Positions 8,174-17,205 of a DNA stretch of 64,000 nt are shown here, piece after piece. This DNA is from Acinetobacter bereziniae LMG 1003 = CIP 70.12 (GTDB lineage Bacteria; Pseudomonadota; Gammaproteobacteria; Pseudomonadales; Moraxellaceae), in NCBI RefSeq assembly GCF_000368925.1, contig NZ_KB849756.1:78125-142124 (forward strand). The letters are read 5' to 3'. Position numbers and translations under genes: made by a program. Positions within the stretch are counted from its first letter, which is position 1; each line of letters begins with the position of its first letter. The notes beneath the pieces were generated by a model. That model had not been told where the DNA came from, made no database searches, and saw only the letters and a program-made list of their open reading frames with translations.

Positions 8174-9181
8174 ATGGCAACTTTACTTGCACCAAATTTT
8201 GAACTTCCTGCACATTTACAGCGATATACAAATTTGGCAGATCCCCGAATTGGGGCAAAAGTACTTGAATGTTCAGATGATTTTTTTGCTGAGGCTTCAC
8301 GAATGTTGCAATTCGATGCGCCTGTTTTCGTCGAAGATAAATTTGATGACCATGGTAAGTGGATGGATGGTTGGGAAACCCGCCGTAAGCGTCATTCAGG
8401 TTATGATTGGGCAATTATTGAATTGGGAGTTGCAGGTAAAATCAGTGCCTTTGACATAGATACTACTTTTTTTACCGGCAACTACCCTGCATCGGCTGCT
8501 ATAGAGGCATGTTATGCACCAAATGGGAACCTGAATGATGCACTGTGGCACCCAATTTTAGCCAACTCTATACTTGGACCTAGCCAACATCATCTCTTCA
8601 ATATGAAAAGTGAAGATATTTTTACCCATGTTCGATTAAATATTTTCCCAGATGGCGGCATTGCACGTTTTAGAGTTTATGGTGAAGTGAGTATTCAGAT
8701 TCAAGACCAAACACAAACTTTAGACTTATTGGCATTGGAAAATGGTGGGCGGGTAATAGCTTATAGTGATGCCCATTTTGGACATCCTCGTAATTTGATC
8801 AATCCAGGACGTGGAATCAATATGGGAGATGGCTGGGAAACAAAACGCCGTCGAACCCCTGGCTTTGATTGGTGTGTTTTAGCACTCGGCAAAAATGGTT
8901 TGATTGAAAAAATTGAAATCGATACTGCACATTTTAAAGGCAATTACCCTGCTCAAGTCTCCATTCAAGCCACTTATATTGAAAATGCGACAGACCCGCA
9001 ATTAATTCCACAAAGTATGTTTTGGTCGTATTTATTACATCCCCAAGATATGCAAATGGATCATATCCATCTATACATCGATGAAATTTTAAAACATGAA
9101 AAAATTTCTCATATCCGCGTCAACATGATTCCAGATGGGGGCATCAGTCGGATTCGTCTATGGGGGAAAATCATTGATTGA
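8174..9181 (+). CDS. alc: Allantoicase
   Basis: A 335-residue allantoicase, which hydrolyses allantoate to ureidoglycolate and urea. The two internally repeated allantoicase domains are visible: MDGWETRRKR with FDIDTTFFTGNYP (residues about 60-105) and GDGWETKRRR with IEIDTAHFKGNYP (about 217-262). Each half ends with a VRLNIFPDGGIARFR or IRVNMIPDGGISRIR segment. The length is normal for the family. It is followed after 4 bases by allA, so the two are translated from one transcript. The 150-codon ORF on the opposite strand over its start is a shadow. Confidence 0.96.
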   Translation: MATLLAPNFELPAHLQRYTNLADPRIGAKVLECSDDFFAEASRMLQFDAPVFVEDKFDDHGKWMDGWETRRKRHSGYDWAIIELGVAGKISAFDIDTTFFTGNYPASAAIEACYAPNGNLNDALWHPILANSILGPSQHHLFNMKSEDIFTHVRLNIFPDGGIARFRVYGEVSIQIQDQTQTLDLLALENGGRVIAYSDAHFGHPRNLINPGRGINMGDGWETKRRRTPGFDWCVLALGKNGLIEKIEIDTAHFKGNYPAQVSIQATYIENATDPQLIPQSMFWSYLLHPQDMQMDHIHLYIDEILKHEKISHIRVNMIPDGGISRIRLWGKIID

Positions 9182-9185
9182 TCTC

Positions 9186-9680
9186 ATGAACTATATCCAA
9201 ATTCAGCCACTCAGCAAAGATGCTTTTGCACCTTTTGGTGACGTGATTTCCTGTGAAGGCAATGATTTTTTTCCGATCAATAATGCGCTAACCGAACGTT
9301 ATCATGCCTTAGCTTTAGCACAAACCAATACAGGACAAGTCGGTTTAAGTATTTTTCGGAATATTCAAAAAACAACTGTTCCCTGTACAATCAAAATGCT
9401 TGAACGCCATCCTCAAGGTTCACAAGCCTTTATTCCGATGCATGGTCAATCTTTTTTAATTGTCGTTGCAGCACAACTTGACCAAAATACGCCTGATCTA
9501 GCACACATTTATGCATTTATCAGTAATGGAAAACAAGCCATTAATTATCACAAAGGAACTTGGCATCATCCATTATTGACGCTCGAAGCACCGAGTGATT
9601 TTGTCGTGGTCGATCGTATTGGAGAGGGTCATAATTGTGATATCTTTCCATTCGAAGAAAATATTGTGTTAACTTTTTAA
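9186..9680 (+). CDS. allA: Ureidoglycolate lyase
   Basis: A 164-residue protein of the AllA family, which splits ureidoglycolate into glyoxylate and urea. The family pattern is present: a start of LSKDAFAPFGDVI, then HPQGSQAFIPM, then KGTWHHPLLTL with the conserved histidines, and VVDRIGEGHNCD near the end. I chose the ATG at 9186, four bases after alc, because residues before it do not resemble the family and run over the alc coding end. With Alc it yields two urea molecules per allantoate, which the nearby urease can use. Confidence 0.93.
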   Translation: MNYIQIQPLSKDAFAPFGDVISCEGNDFFPINNALTERYHALALAQTNTGQVGLSIFRNIQKTTVPCTIKMLERHPQGSQAFIPMHGQSFLIVVAAQLDQNTPDLAHIYAFISNGKQAINYHKGTWHHPLLTLEAPSDFVVVDRIGEGHNCDIFPFEENIVLTF

Positions 9681-9685
9681 TCATC

Positions 9686-9721
9686 GGCTTATTGCTAAAC
9701 CATTGGGTTCAGTAATAAGCC
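9686..9721 (+). terminator. Long hairpin after allA, probable terminator
   Basis: GGCTTATT at 9686-9693 and its complement ending at 9721 form an imperfect stem of about 16 bp with a short loop, starting 5 bases after the allA stop. There is no strong T-run, so termination may be partial. Confidence 0.45.
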
Positions 9722-9828
9722 AAAGTAACATAGATTTATGCGACACAAACGCTATAAAACCATAATTTAATTATCATAAAGACCAGTATCCTCGATTCCT
9801 TTTCTCAGGCTTCAATGCATTTAAATCA

Positions 9829-10551
9829 TTAAAAATGATACTTAATCAATGCACTGACATTATTTTCATCTTTTCCTGAGATACCATATTTATTATTCCA
9901 AACCGAATATTCAACACCTAAATATAATTTAGTATTGGGTGAAATATGTTTGCCCGCATTCCATTTCCATTGTGTGGTCCAGTTTAACTCACTGGCATGG
10001 TCATCTTCAGCAGTTGACCAATCCAGAAAACCATCGATCAAGAAATCTTCAGATGCAACTGTAAATGGCACACCAAAGACGAAAGTCAATTGATAGTCAT
10101 CATCTGTATTTTTATAATTGTCTGCTTTATAAAAATTTAATTGGGCATATTGAAAATATGGAATCGCCAAATCCACACCGATCCCATATAAGTAATTATT
10201 AAAACCTTCTCCACCTTCCCAAGTAGTTGCAATCAAAACATCTTTAATTGGACCAGCCTCTAACTTTCGCCCTGAAATCGCCCCTAAGCTCAAGCGTGGT
10301 GAAACTTCAAAATAGGTTTCATTACCAGAAACGTCATTATTGGTGCGGTCAGCAAATGCAAAAAAATCACCATATTTCAATTTTGCCGCGTACTCAAAAG
10401 TAATTGTAGACTGATCATCTTCTCGAGCAATTAGTTCATAGTTTTTACCGTATAACCCTGTAATACTAAAATCTTGCCAGATTGGAGCAGCTTGTGTGCC
10501 AAAAGCAGTACATAGCAAAGTTGTGAACGCAGCAAACTGTGTCAATTTCAT
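9829..10551 (-). CDS. Tsx/OmpK-family outer membrane channel protein
   Basis: A 240-residue outer-membrane beta-barrel. I used the ATG at 10551, which gives a standard signal peptide (MKLTQFAAFTTLLCTAFGTQA) and has GGGGA upstream; a longer frame would add 30 hydrophobic residues before it. The mature part starts WQDFSITGLYG and ends in an aromatic residue (ALIKYHF), as usual for barrels, and resembles the nucleoside-specific channel (Tsx) family. In this island a role in uptake of purines, nucleosides or allantoin is likely but not proven. It is separated from uraH by a terminator and has its own sigma-54-type promoter. Confidence 0.82.
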   Translation of the reverse strand: MKLTQFAAFTTLLCTAFGTQAAPIWQDFSITGLYGKNYELIAREDDQSTITFEYAAKLKYGDFFAFADRTNNDVSGNETYFEVSPRLSLGAISGRKLEAGPIKDVLIATTWEGGEGFNNYLYGIGVDLAIPYFQYAQLNFYKADNYKNTDDDYQLTFVFGVPFTVASEDFLIDGFLDWSTAEDDHASELNWTTQWKWNAGKHISPNTKLYLGVEYSVWNNKYGISGKDENNVSALIKYHF

Positions 10552-10598
10552 TTTATAAATTCCCCACAAGAAACAAAGATAAACACCACAATAGATAA

Positions 10599-10613
10599 GC
10601 AAAAATAAAGCCA
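10599..10613 (-). promoter_or_regulatory. Candidate sigma-54 promoter of the Tsx-like porin gene
   Basis: The minus strand reads TTGGCTTTATTTTTGCTT, with GG and GC at the right spacing and a perfect TTGCT -12 box. The predicted start is about 35 bases before the ATG at 10551. Confidence 0.65.
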
Positions 10614-10641
10614 ATATTTTTATAATTGGTAAAAAACACAT

Positions 10642-10664
10642 AAAAAAAGCTCAAATAAATGAGC
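10642..10664 (-). terminator. Intrinsic terminator after uraH
   Basis: On the minus strand GCTCA-N6-TGAGC is followed by seven T. It ends the puuE-uraD-uraH transcript 33 bases after uraH. Confidence 0.8.
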
Positions 10665-10696
10665 CTTAAGTCCTTGATAAAATTTATTTTTATATT

Positions 10697-11017
10697 TCAA
10701 CTTCCACGATATGTAGAATATGCAAAAGGACTGATTAATAAAGGAATATGATAATGCTGATTAATATCGTTTACAGAAAAGTCAATCACAACTTTAGGAA
10801 AAAAAGTATTTAAATCAAAGCGATTAAAATAATCTGCAGTATAAAATACTAAACGATATTGCCCCGTTTGTATTTCACTTAAATTAAAATCTGCAACACG
10901 CCCGTCATTGTTCGTTTTAGACTCAGCAATCAACTGCTCCTGTGCATCAAATAATTTGATCACAACATCTGTTGCAGGTTTTCCCAAATGTGTATCTAAA
11001 ATATGGCTACTAATCAT
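10697..11017 (-). CDS. uraH: 5-hydroxyisourate hydrolase
   Basis: A 106-residue transthyretin-like protein that hydrolyses 5-hydroxyisourate to OHCU. It starts with the family's SSHILDTHLGKPA (active-site His near the start) and ends in the diagnostic YRGS tetrapeptide. The ATG at 11017 was chosen because AAAGGA lies 7 bases before it; an upstream TTG in frame overlaps that site. It lies 24 bases after uraD and takes the product of HpxO, so it sits between HpxO and UraD in the pathway. Confidence 0.95.
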   Translation of the reverse strand: MISSHILDTHLGKPATDVVIKLFDAQEQLIAESKTNNDGRVADFNLSEIQTGQYRLVFYTADYFNRFDLNTFFPKVVIDFSVNDINQHYHIPLLISPFAYSTYRGS

Positions 11018-11041
11018 CGGATTTCCTTTATGACTCAAATT

Positions 11042-11548
11042 CTAATGTTCAGACAATGCCTGCGTTAAACGTAAAATTGCGATTTCACTCAACTGTTGTT
11101 TCACGATACGTTGTTCTGTTTCAACATCATTCAATAAACGGTATTTCAATGCCTGTAAGATTTCACTGTGATCCAAACCTAATGCACGAATCAAAAACAG
11201 AAATCCAAACTTTTTTTCATAGGACAAATTGCCTTTTAATAAAGCATCTTCTACTTCGCTGCTGTGTTTTATTGCAGATTGTTCACGATTGGAAAATTCA
11301 CGTTCTTGTTCAGTCAGATTCGCTTTAGCCTTTTTTTCACCAATTCGAGGATGATTGTTTAACGCTGTTAAAATCTCATCCCAAGTCCAAGTTAATGCCT
11401 GTTTTTTGGCATAATCCAAAAGGTCATCTAAACTTGTAAATGGACGTGTAGAAACAATATCTTGTGTCCAACGTGGAATCTGTACACAATGATTAAGCAT
11501 TGCTTGAGCTTGTTGTTTTGAAATTTGATTAAATTCATTTAAATTCAC
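11042..11548 (-). CDS. uraD: OHCU decarboxylase
   Basis: A 168-residue protein that decarboxylates 2-oxo-4-hydroxy-4-carboxy-5-ureidoimidazoline to S-allantoin. The catalytic signature HPRIGEKK (residues about 66-73) and the upstream FTSLDDLLDYA match the family, as does the length. It follows puuE after 66 bases and precedes uraH, so the three genes form one operon. Confidence 0.94.
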   Translation of the reverse strand: MNLNEFNQISKQQAQAMLNHCVQIPRWTQDIVSTRPFTSLDDLLDYAKKQALTWTWDEILTALNNHPRIGEKKAKANLTEQEREFSNREQSAIKHSSEVEDALLKGNLSYEKKFGFLFLIRALGLDHSEILQALKYRLLNDVETEQRIVKQQLSEIAILRLTQALSEH

Positions 11549-11614
11549 AAGTTATACCTATCATTCAAAATGACTAAAGACTGAAGCGCTTTTTTAAAGC
11601 TTTTCTGCTCATTT

Positions 11615-12598
11615 TTAACATTGCGTTGATGCCTCTTGCGCTGGATGATATTTAAACCAATGTTCTGCAATATCTCCACGCCGACATACCCAAACATTGT
11701 CATGTGACTGAACATAATCCAAAAAACGTTGGAGTGCTTTAAAACGTCCCGGGCGCCCTAATATACGACAGTGCATGCCAATCGAAAGCATTTTTGGCGC
11801 TGTTTCGCCTTCCGTATAAAGCACATCAAAAGCATCTTTAAGATATTGATAAAACTGTTCTCCGCTATTAAAACCTGCTGGTGCACAGAATTTCATATCA
11901 TTACTTTCTAAGGTATAAGGAATAATTAAATGAGGTCGGCTTTCACCATGTGCATTGGTTAAATTTGTCCAAAATGGCAAATCATCACCATAGTAATCAC
12001 AATCATATTTAATCTGAGGAAATTCTGCCAATAATTGCCGTGTGTTGGGGCTATCTCGACCTGTATACCAACCGATTGGGGCTTGTCCAAATAATGCTTC
12101 AAGCACACTGATCGCTTGATCCATATGTTGACGTTCTGTGTCTATATCGACATTTTGGTAGTTGAGCCATCGTTGACCATGTGAAACCACATCATAATTG
12201 GCATTTTTAATTGCATTGACGATATAGGGATTGCGCGCCAATGCCATCCCGACTCCAAATATGGTCATGGGTAACTTTCGTTTTTGAAATTCATGATGAA
12301 TGCGCCAAAAACCTGCCCGAGAACCATACTCGTACATTGAATCCATAGACATATGTTTATCTGGGAAGCTTGCAGCACCGACAATATCGGATAAAAATTG
12401 CTCAGAACCAATATCACCGTGTTCAATATGATTCTCAGCGCCTTCTTCGTAGTTCAGGACAAACTGTACTGCCAGTCGAGCTTGGTTGGGCCATTCCACT
12501 TTAGGAACTGAACCGTGATAACCAATCAAATCCCGTGAATAAGAAGCATTTTGAATTTGATCAATAAGTGCTTGACCACGTAAATAAGTTTTACTCAC
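11615..12598 (-). CDS. puuE: Allantoinase PuuE (polysaccharide deacetylase fold)
   Basis: A 327-residue member of the cofactor-independent allantoinase family first described as Pseudomonas PuuE. It opens allantoin to allantoate and is unrelated to the metal-dependent AllB. Visible family features are RDLIGYHGSVPKVEWP (residues about 20-35), VQFVLNYEEGAE, FGVGMALARNP, VSHGQRWLNYQ and IGWYTGRDSPNTR. It is first in an operon with uraD and uraH, behind a sigma-54-type promoter. Together with Alc and AllA it completes ureide breakdown. Confidence 0.95.
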   Translation of the reverse strand: MSKTYLRGQALIDQIQNASYSRDLIGYHGSVPKVEWPNQARLAVQFVLNYEEGAENHIEHGDIGSEQFLSDIVGAASFPDKHMSMDSMYEYGSRAGFWRIHHEFQKRKLPMTIFGVGMALARNPYIVNAIKNANYDVVSHGQRWLNYQNVDIDTERQHMDQAISVLEALFGQAPIGWYTGRDSPNTRQLLAEFPQIKYDCDYYGDDLPFWTNLTNAHGESRPHLIIPYTLESNDMKFCAPAGFNSGEQFYQYLKDAFDVLYTEGETAPKMLSIGMHCRILGRPGRFKALQRFLDYVQSHDNVWVCRRGDIAEHWFKYHPAQEASTQC

Positions 12599-12649
12599 TC
12601 AAACCGCCTTTAAACTTTTCAATCATCATTTTTTAGTGTGAATGATTAA

Positions 12650-12664
12650 GCAGTTTTTATGCCA
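12650..12664 (-). promoter_or_regulatory. Candidate sigma-54 promoter of puuE-uraD-uraH
   Basis: The minus strand reads TTGGCATAAAAACTGCTT, with GG and GC at -24/-12 spacing and CTGCT close to TTGCT. The predicted start lies about 40 bases before the puuE ATG. Confidence 0.7.
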
Positions 12665-12678
12665 ATTTCCGTGATGCG

Positions 12679-13734
12679 CTATTGCATGGGTTGAGAACTT
12701 AACTGCAAATGCTTTTTATCTCCACTAAAAATATATTGGTGTTTCCCAATTTGAAAACTGTAATTGCTCTGCTGATTTTTACCCAATTGATTCGGTACAA
12801 TTTTTGAGTTATTTTCAGTAAATGCTTTGACTAAAAATTGATAAATTTTCTCAGTCATTTCTGGATCTAATAATTTATTCACGATTCTATTTTGAAGATA
12901 TTGATCTAAGCGCTGAGTAAAAATTTCAATTAAATCTTTATCACTTGAATTAAAAATAGTTTTAAATTCATTCAATGTAGCAACATGCTTATCGAGTATT
13001 TTTAATCCTGTTGTTTGTATGGCATTCACTTCAAATTGATCTGTACGCTCAAAAACTGCATTTAGGCTTTTTTTAGCATCTGTAAAATTTGGATCCTGAT
13101 CAGAATATTGCCGATAAATCTCGTCAAAAAGCTGCTGATATTTATATGAAATCGAAGCATAATCAGACAATCTAAAATATTGCTTTTGATTTAAATACAC
13201 TAAATCATCTGAACATTTCTTTCCACATTGTGCTTTCTGTTGTTTGCTTATTGCACTTGTTTGGAGATACTGCTTATAAAAATGATCGGCATCATCAAGG
13301 TATTGTGGATTGTGCGTCCATTTGTATTTCACCAAACTTGCATCACCTGCGGCAAGATAAGTTTCATATCTCACCACTTTTCTATCCTTAGATAAGTCTT
13401 TCTCCCATAAATCACGATATTGGTTCAATATCTTAACGCCAGCAATGGTAAAGTCAGAAGCAGCTAAGGCACAATTTTTATTGTCTAGATAACCTAAAAA
13501 ATCAGAAACAAAAATAACATCCATCTGATAAACATCTATTTTTTCTGAATTATCACTTTTTAAAAATTCACCCAACACTTTAAGAGGCAAATAATCAATT
13601 CCCTTACATTGTGTTTGCAGTGGTTGTGCAAGTTGAGTTAAATCCGCCTTTAAGGTCACAATATCTGCATATGTGGACAGCGATATACTCCCCAGTAATC
13701 CCAATAAAGCTATTTTTCTCATCATAGATTTCAT
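12679..13734 (-). CDS. Hypothetical exported protein
   Basis: A 351-residue protein of unknown function. Residues 1-23 form a signal peptide (MKSMMRKIALLGLLGSISLS, then TYADIV), so it should be periplasmic. The mature part is largely helical and polar, rich in Lys, Gln, Asp and Tyr, with a CGKKC pair (residues about 174-178) and two other cysteines. I recognise no domain. It is followed by the histidine phosphatase gene 18 bases upstream on the same strand, and may share a transcript with it. Confidence 0.75.
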   Translation of the reverse strand: MKSMMRKIALLGLLGSISLSTYADIVTLKADLTQLAQPLQTQCKGIDYLPLKVLGEFLKSDNSEKIDVYQMDVIFVSDFLGYLDNKNCALAASDFTIAGVKILNQYRDLWEKDLSKDRKVVRYETYLAAGDASLVKYKWTHNPQYLDDADHFYKQYLQTSAISKQQKAQCGKKCSDDLVYLNQKQYFRLSDYASISYKYQQLFDEIYRQYSDQDPNFTDAKKSLNAVFERTDQFEVNAIQTTGLKILDKHVATLNEFKTIFNSSDKDLIEIFTQRLDQYLQNRIVNKLLDPEMTEKIYQFLVKAFTENNSKIVPNQLGKNQQSNYSFQIGKHQYIFSGDKKHLQLSSQPMQ

Positions 13735-13751
13735 GATGTTCTTCTCATGTT

Positions 13752-14333
13752 TTATTTGTAAATAAAAAACTCAGCATTGCCTAATTGATTATTGAGTAAA
13801 TCATAGCGAAATTCACGCATCAATGTTGAGCTCAATGCTTGCTTCTGTGCCATCATGATTTTTAATAGTTGTAGAAACTGACCGTGACTAAAGACCAGCA
13901 AATGTTGATCGGTGTAAAACGATTTAAGTGCATCTAAATGTTGCATAAAATCTGTCACGCGGTGATAAAAATTGGCAAAAGATTCAGCATCATCACTTGT
14001 GATTAGATTGACATCGGCACGACTCCAATAGTCGTCTACCCATGGTTTACGTTCTTCTAAAGTGGTATTTCTACAACGTCGATCTGATAAATATGAAAAT
14101 TCTTGAATATTCAAAACTTCAGGCGTAATTTGATCCCGAAGTAAAACAGGTTCGGCAGTCAGTCGTGTTCGCAAAAAAGGTGAAATATAGATTTGCTTGG
14201 CTTTTGGCAGAGTATTCGCCAGATTTTGAGCCTGTTGATGTCCATATTCTGTCAAAGGAATACTGGCATGCGATTCTACTCTTCCATTAACGTTTCCTAA
14301 GCTTTGCGCATGGCGAATTAAATAAATACTCAT
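13752..14333 (-). CDS. Histidine phosphatase family protein
   Basis: A 193-residue phosphoglycerate-mutase-like phosphatase. The phosphohistidine motif is RHAQSLGN (residues 7-14, the family's RHG/RHA motif) and the second catalytic His is in LLVFSHGQFLQL (about 145-156). The substrate cannot be told from sequence. It is distinct from the CobC-like member at 47474-48085. Confidence 0.85.
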   Translation of the reverse strand: MSIYLIRHAQSLGNVNGRVESHASIPLTEYGHQQAQNLANTLPKAKQIYISPFLRTRLTAEPVLLRDQITPEVLNIQEFSYLSDRRCRNTTLEERKPWVDDYWSRADVNLITSDDAESFANFYHRVTDFMQHLDALKSFYTDQHLLVFSHGQFLQLLKIMMAQKQALSSTLMREFRYDLLNNQLGNAEFFIYK

Positions 14334-14414
14334 TTAAACTTTGCTCTACTTTGTTTTATTATAAAAAGTACTTCATATTTTTTTGATGTTCAGCATTTAA
14401 GCAAAAACATGCAA

Positions 14415-15008
14415 TCAATGTTTTAAAAATAACGCTTTCTCGACCGCTCTACGGTTGACTAAACCTTGTACAGTTTTTCCACCTGCTTTAATCCATACAT
14501 CGAATTGCTGAGCTGCAGCAATATAATCCAATGTATTTAGTCGCTTCAATAAGGTCGAATTTTGAAAAGCATTGATTCCAATGTTATACGCCAATGATAC
14601 CAATGCATCAAATTGATTTTGACTCAATGGCACTTGAACAGCACGACTCACGGCTTGTTCAAAACGTTTCAGGTCAAATTGCATATAACTTTTAGCTTGT
14701 TCAATGCTACATTGATCACCATATTGAACAGCTTTTCCATTCGGATAACGGGTTGTGCCATAACCAATTGTAATTACACCGACTCCATCATCATAAGCTT
14801 TCAACTTTAAGCCCTCAAAGCTACAAATCAAATCAATACCTTTGGAACTTATCCGAGTGATTTTATCTTGGGCAAAACCAATGATATTGTTATCAGAGTC
14901 AATAGCGATACCGATATTTGAATTAGAGTAATCGGTCTTAGGTTTATTCGATTTATGCTGCGTTTTGTTAAATAAGACTTGAAACCATTTGGACCAAAAG
15001 TGAGACAT
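14415..15008 (-). CDS. Lysozyme (glycoside hydrolase family 24, phage-type)
   Basis: A 197-residue muramidase. After a 60-residue N-terminal region without a clear signal peptide comes the lysozyme domain with the E-D-T catalytic triad: FEGLKLKAYDDGVGVITIGYGTT gives Glu near 70, Asp near 79 and Thr near 84. Further matches are QNQFDALVSLAYNIG and LVNRRAVEKALF. GH24 enzymes are mostly phage endolysins. No holin, spanin or other phage gene stands next to it, so it is either a domesticated lysin or a relic. Confidence 0.88.
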   Translation of the reverse strand: MSHFWSKWFQVLFNKTQHKSNKPKTDYSNSNIGIAIDSDNNIIGFAQDKITRISSKGIDLICSFEGLKLKAYDDGVGVITIGYGTTRYPNGKAVQYGDQCSIEQAKSYMQFDLKRFEQAVSRAVQVPLSQNQFDALVSLAYNIGINAFQNSTLLKRLNTLDYIAAAQQFDVWIKAGGKTVQGLVNRRAVEKALFLKH

Positions 15009-15100
15009 GGAGAAGACTCTGAAAATTGATGAGACATAGCTTTGGTCTACATTCTATACAGAGCTTTGTGCTGAAATATAGTGGTGTTTGTCATGTTTTT

Positions 15101-15134
15101 TTAAAACTCCTTTTTGACTAAAAAGGAGTTTTAA
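15101..15134 (-). terminator. Intrinsic terminator after ureC
   Basis: Arms of 15 bases (TTAAAACTCCTTTTT at 15101-15115 and its complement ending at 15134) form a near-perfect stem with a short loop, 19 bases past the ureC stop. It is symmetric and also lies upstream of the lysozyme gene. Confidence 0.8.
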
Positions 15135-15152
15135 GCTTTTTACCCATAATGA

Positions 15153-16853
15153 TTAAAACAGAAAATAACGCTGTGCCATCGGTAAAACTTCAGCAGGCTC
15201 ACAAGTCAAATGAACTCCGTCTGCACGAACTTCATAAGTTTCAGGGTGTACATCCATGACAGGACAATAACAATTATGTTTCATGTCATTTTTACTGATA
15301 TTTCGGGTATTTTTACAGGGAGAAATCAGCTTTTTCAGTTGCAACTTTTCTGCAACACCCTGATCAATCGCAACCTGAGATAGGAAAGTAATACAGGTAT
15401 TATGAACACCTCTTGGATATGCGCCAAACATCGGACGATAATGAACGGGCTGTGGCGTAGGAATTGAAGCATTAATATCGCCCATTGGCGCAGCAGCAAT
15501 CATTCCACCTTTAATAATCATCGATGGTTTAACCCCAAAAAATGCAGGTTTCCACAACACTAAATCTGCCAACTTTCCTTCTTCAACTGAACCTACCTCA
15601 TGGCTTAAACCATGAGTAATCGCAGGGTTGATGGTATATTTTGCAATATAGCGCTTTACACGATTGTTATCGTGATATTGATTATCACCCTCCAATGGTC
15701 CACGTTGTACTTTCATTTTATGCGCGGTTTGCCATGTTCTTAAAATCACTTCCCCCACACGTCCCATCGCCTGTGAATCCGATGACATCATCGAGATAGC
15801 ACCGAGATCTTGCAAAATATCTTCTGCGGCAATTGTTTCCCGACGAATACGGCTTTCTGCAAAAGCGACATCTTCAGCAATTGCTGGATCTAAATGATGA
15901 CAGACCATCAGCATATCTAAATGCTCATCAATGGTATTGATTGTATAAGGTCGTGTTGGGTTAGTAGAAGATGGCAAAACATTCGCTTGCCCAATGGCTT
16001 TTAAAATATCAGGTGCATGTCCACCACCTGCACCTTCTGTATGATACGTGTGGATTGTACGATTTTTAAAAGCGGCTAATGTTTCTTCAAGAAAACCACC
16101 TTCATTTAAAGTATCGGTATGAATCGCAACTTGTACATCATACTCATCTGCGACAGTTAGGCAATTATCAATTGCAGCTGGTGTAGAACCCCAGTCTTCA
16201 TGAAGTTTCAGCCCAACCACACCGGCTTGAATCTGTTCTGCAATGGGTGCAGGCTGACTCAAATTCCCCTTGCCTAATAAACCGATATTCATAGGCAAGT
16301 CATCTATCGCTTGTAACATCGTCGCAATATGCCACGGACCTGGGGTTACAGTTGTGGCTGAAGTTCCTGCTGCGGGACCTGTACCACCGCCAATCATTGT
16401 AGTCGTTCCCGACATCAATGCTGTTTCGACTTGCTGCGGACAAATCCAGTGGATATGTGTGTCTATTCCCCCTGCTGTTAATATTTGCCCTTCACCCGCA
16501 ATAACTTCAGTTGCCGCACCTAGTGGAATGATAATATCTGGCTGAATATCAGGATTACCTGCTTTGCCTATCTTCCAGATTCTACCATTTTTTAAGCCAA
16601 CATCTGCTTTGATAATTCCCCACCAATCGACAATCAAAGCATTGGTAATCACGGTATCAGCAACCTGATCTGCCAACAGTTGTGACTGCCCCATACCATC
16701 ACGAATGACTTTACCACCACCAAATTTAACCTCTTCACCATAGGTGGTTAGGTCCTGTTCAACTTCAATAAATAGCTCAGTGTCTGCTAATCGAACACGA
16801 TCTCCTACTGTAGGACCAAACATTTCAGCATATGCGCGACGTGACATTTTCAT
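15153..16853 (-). CDS. ureC: Urease subunit alpha
   Basis: The 566-residue catalytic subunit of urease, which hydrolyses urea to ammonia and carbamate. The nickel-site residues are in place: GGIDTHIHWICPQQ (two His), GLKLHEDWGS (the Lys that is carbamylated), VAIHTDTLNEGGF and TYHTEGAGGGHAPD. The flap segment MVCHHLDP and MMSSDSQAMGRVGE are also present. Its ATG overlaps the stop of ureB by one base. It is the last gene of the operon, followed by a terminator. The full length and intact motifs indicate an active enzyme. Confidence 0.98.
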   Translation of the reverse strand: MKMSRRAYAEMFGPTVGDRVRLADTELFIEVEQDLTTYGEEVKFGGGKVIRDGMGQSQLLADQVADTVITNALIVDWWGIIKADVGLKNGRIWKIGKAGNPDIQPDIIIPLGAATEVIAGEGQILTAGGIDTHIHWICPQQVETALMSGTTTMIGGGTGPAAGTSATTVTPGPWHIATMLQAIDDLPMNIGLLGKGNLSQPAPIAEQIQAGVVGLKLHEDWGSTPAAIDNCLTVADEYDVQVAIHTDTLNEGGFLEETLAAFKNRTIHTYHTEGAGGGHAPDILKAIGQANVLPSSTNPTRPYTINTIDEHLDMLMVCHHLDPAIAEDVAFAESRIRRETIAAEDILQDLGAISMMSSDSQAMGRVGEVILRTWQTAHKMKVQRGPLEGDNQYHDNNRVKRYIAKYTINPAITHGLSHEVGSVEEGKLADLVLWKPAFFGVKPSMIIKGGMIAAAPMGDINASIPTPQPVHYRPMFGAYPRGVHNTCITFLSQVAIDQGVAEKLQLKKLISPCKNTRNISKNDMKHNCYCPVMDVHPETYEVRADGVHLTCEPAEVLPMAQRYFLF

Positions 16854-17176
16854 TATTCATTATCCTGTTGGTCTAATTTGCCCATGACGCGACCTGCAAA
16901 GCCATATACTTCACGTTTACCTGCAAGTGCAACGATTTCTACATCACGACTTTGCCCCGGTTCAAAGCGTACTGCCGTGCCTGCGGCAATATTCAAACGA
17001 AAGCCTTTGGCACGCTCTCGATCAAATTGCAAAGCATCATTGGCTTCATAAAAATGAAAATGCGAACCGACTTGAATCGGGCGATCGCCTAGATTTGCTA
17101 CACTTATTTTTAAGACTTCTCGTCCAACATTCATTTCAATATCACTATCAGGCGTGATCATTTCACCGGGTATCAT
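16853..17176 (-). CDS. ureB: Urease subunit beta
   Basis: A 107-residue beta subunit. Conserved segments are MIPGE at the start, VANLGDRPIQVGSHFHFYEAN (residues about 31-51) and GFRLNIAAGTAVRFEPGQ. It lies 29 bases downstream of ureA and its stop overlaps the ureC start, so translation is probably coupled. Confidence 0.97.
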   Translation of the reverse strand: MIPGEMITPDSDIEMNVGREVLKISVANLGDRPIQVGSHFHFYEANDALQFDRERAKGFRLNIAAGTAVRFEPGQSRDVEIVALAGKREVYGFAGRVMGKLDQQDNE

Positions 17177-17205
17177 CGTCTTGCTCCCAAATTTAGAATT
17201 TTATT

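Noticed and set aside
7962..8414. 150-codon ORF on the minus strand over the start of alc
   Set aside because: It is antisense to allantoicase codons, has no recognisable protein features, and covers both divergent promoters.
14415..15008. Prophage around the lysozyme gene
   Set aside because: No other phage gene or attachment repeat within several kilobases; only a single phage-type enzyme.
16270..16545. 91-codon plus-strand ORF inside ureC
   Set aside because: Shadow of a strongly conserved coding region; composition mirrors the ureC codons.
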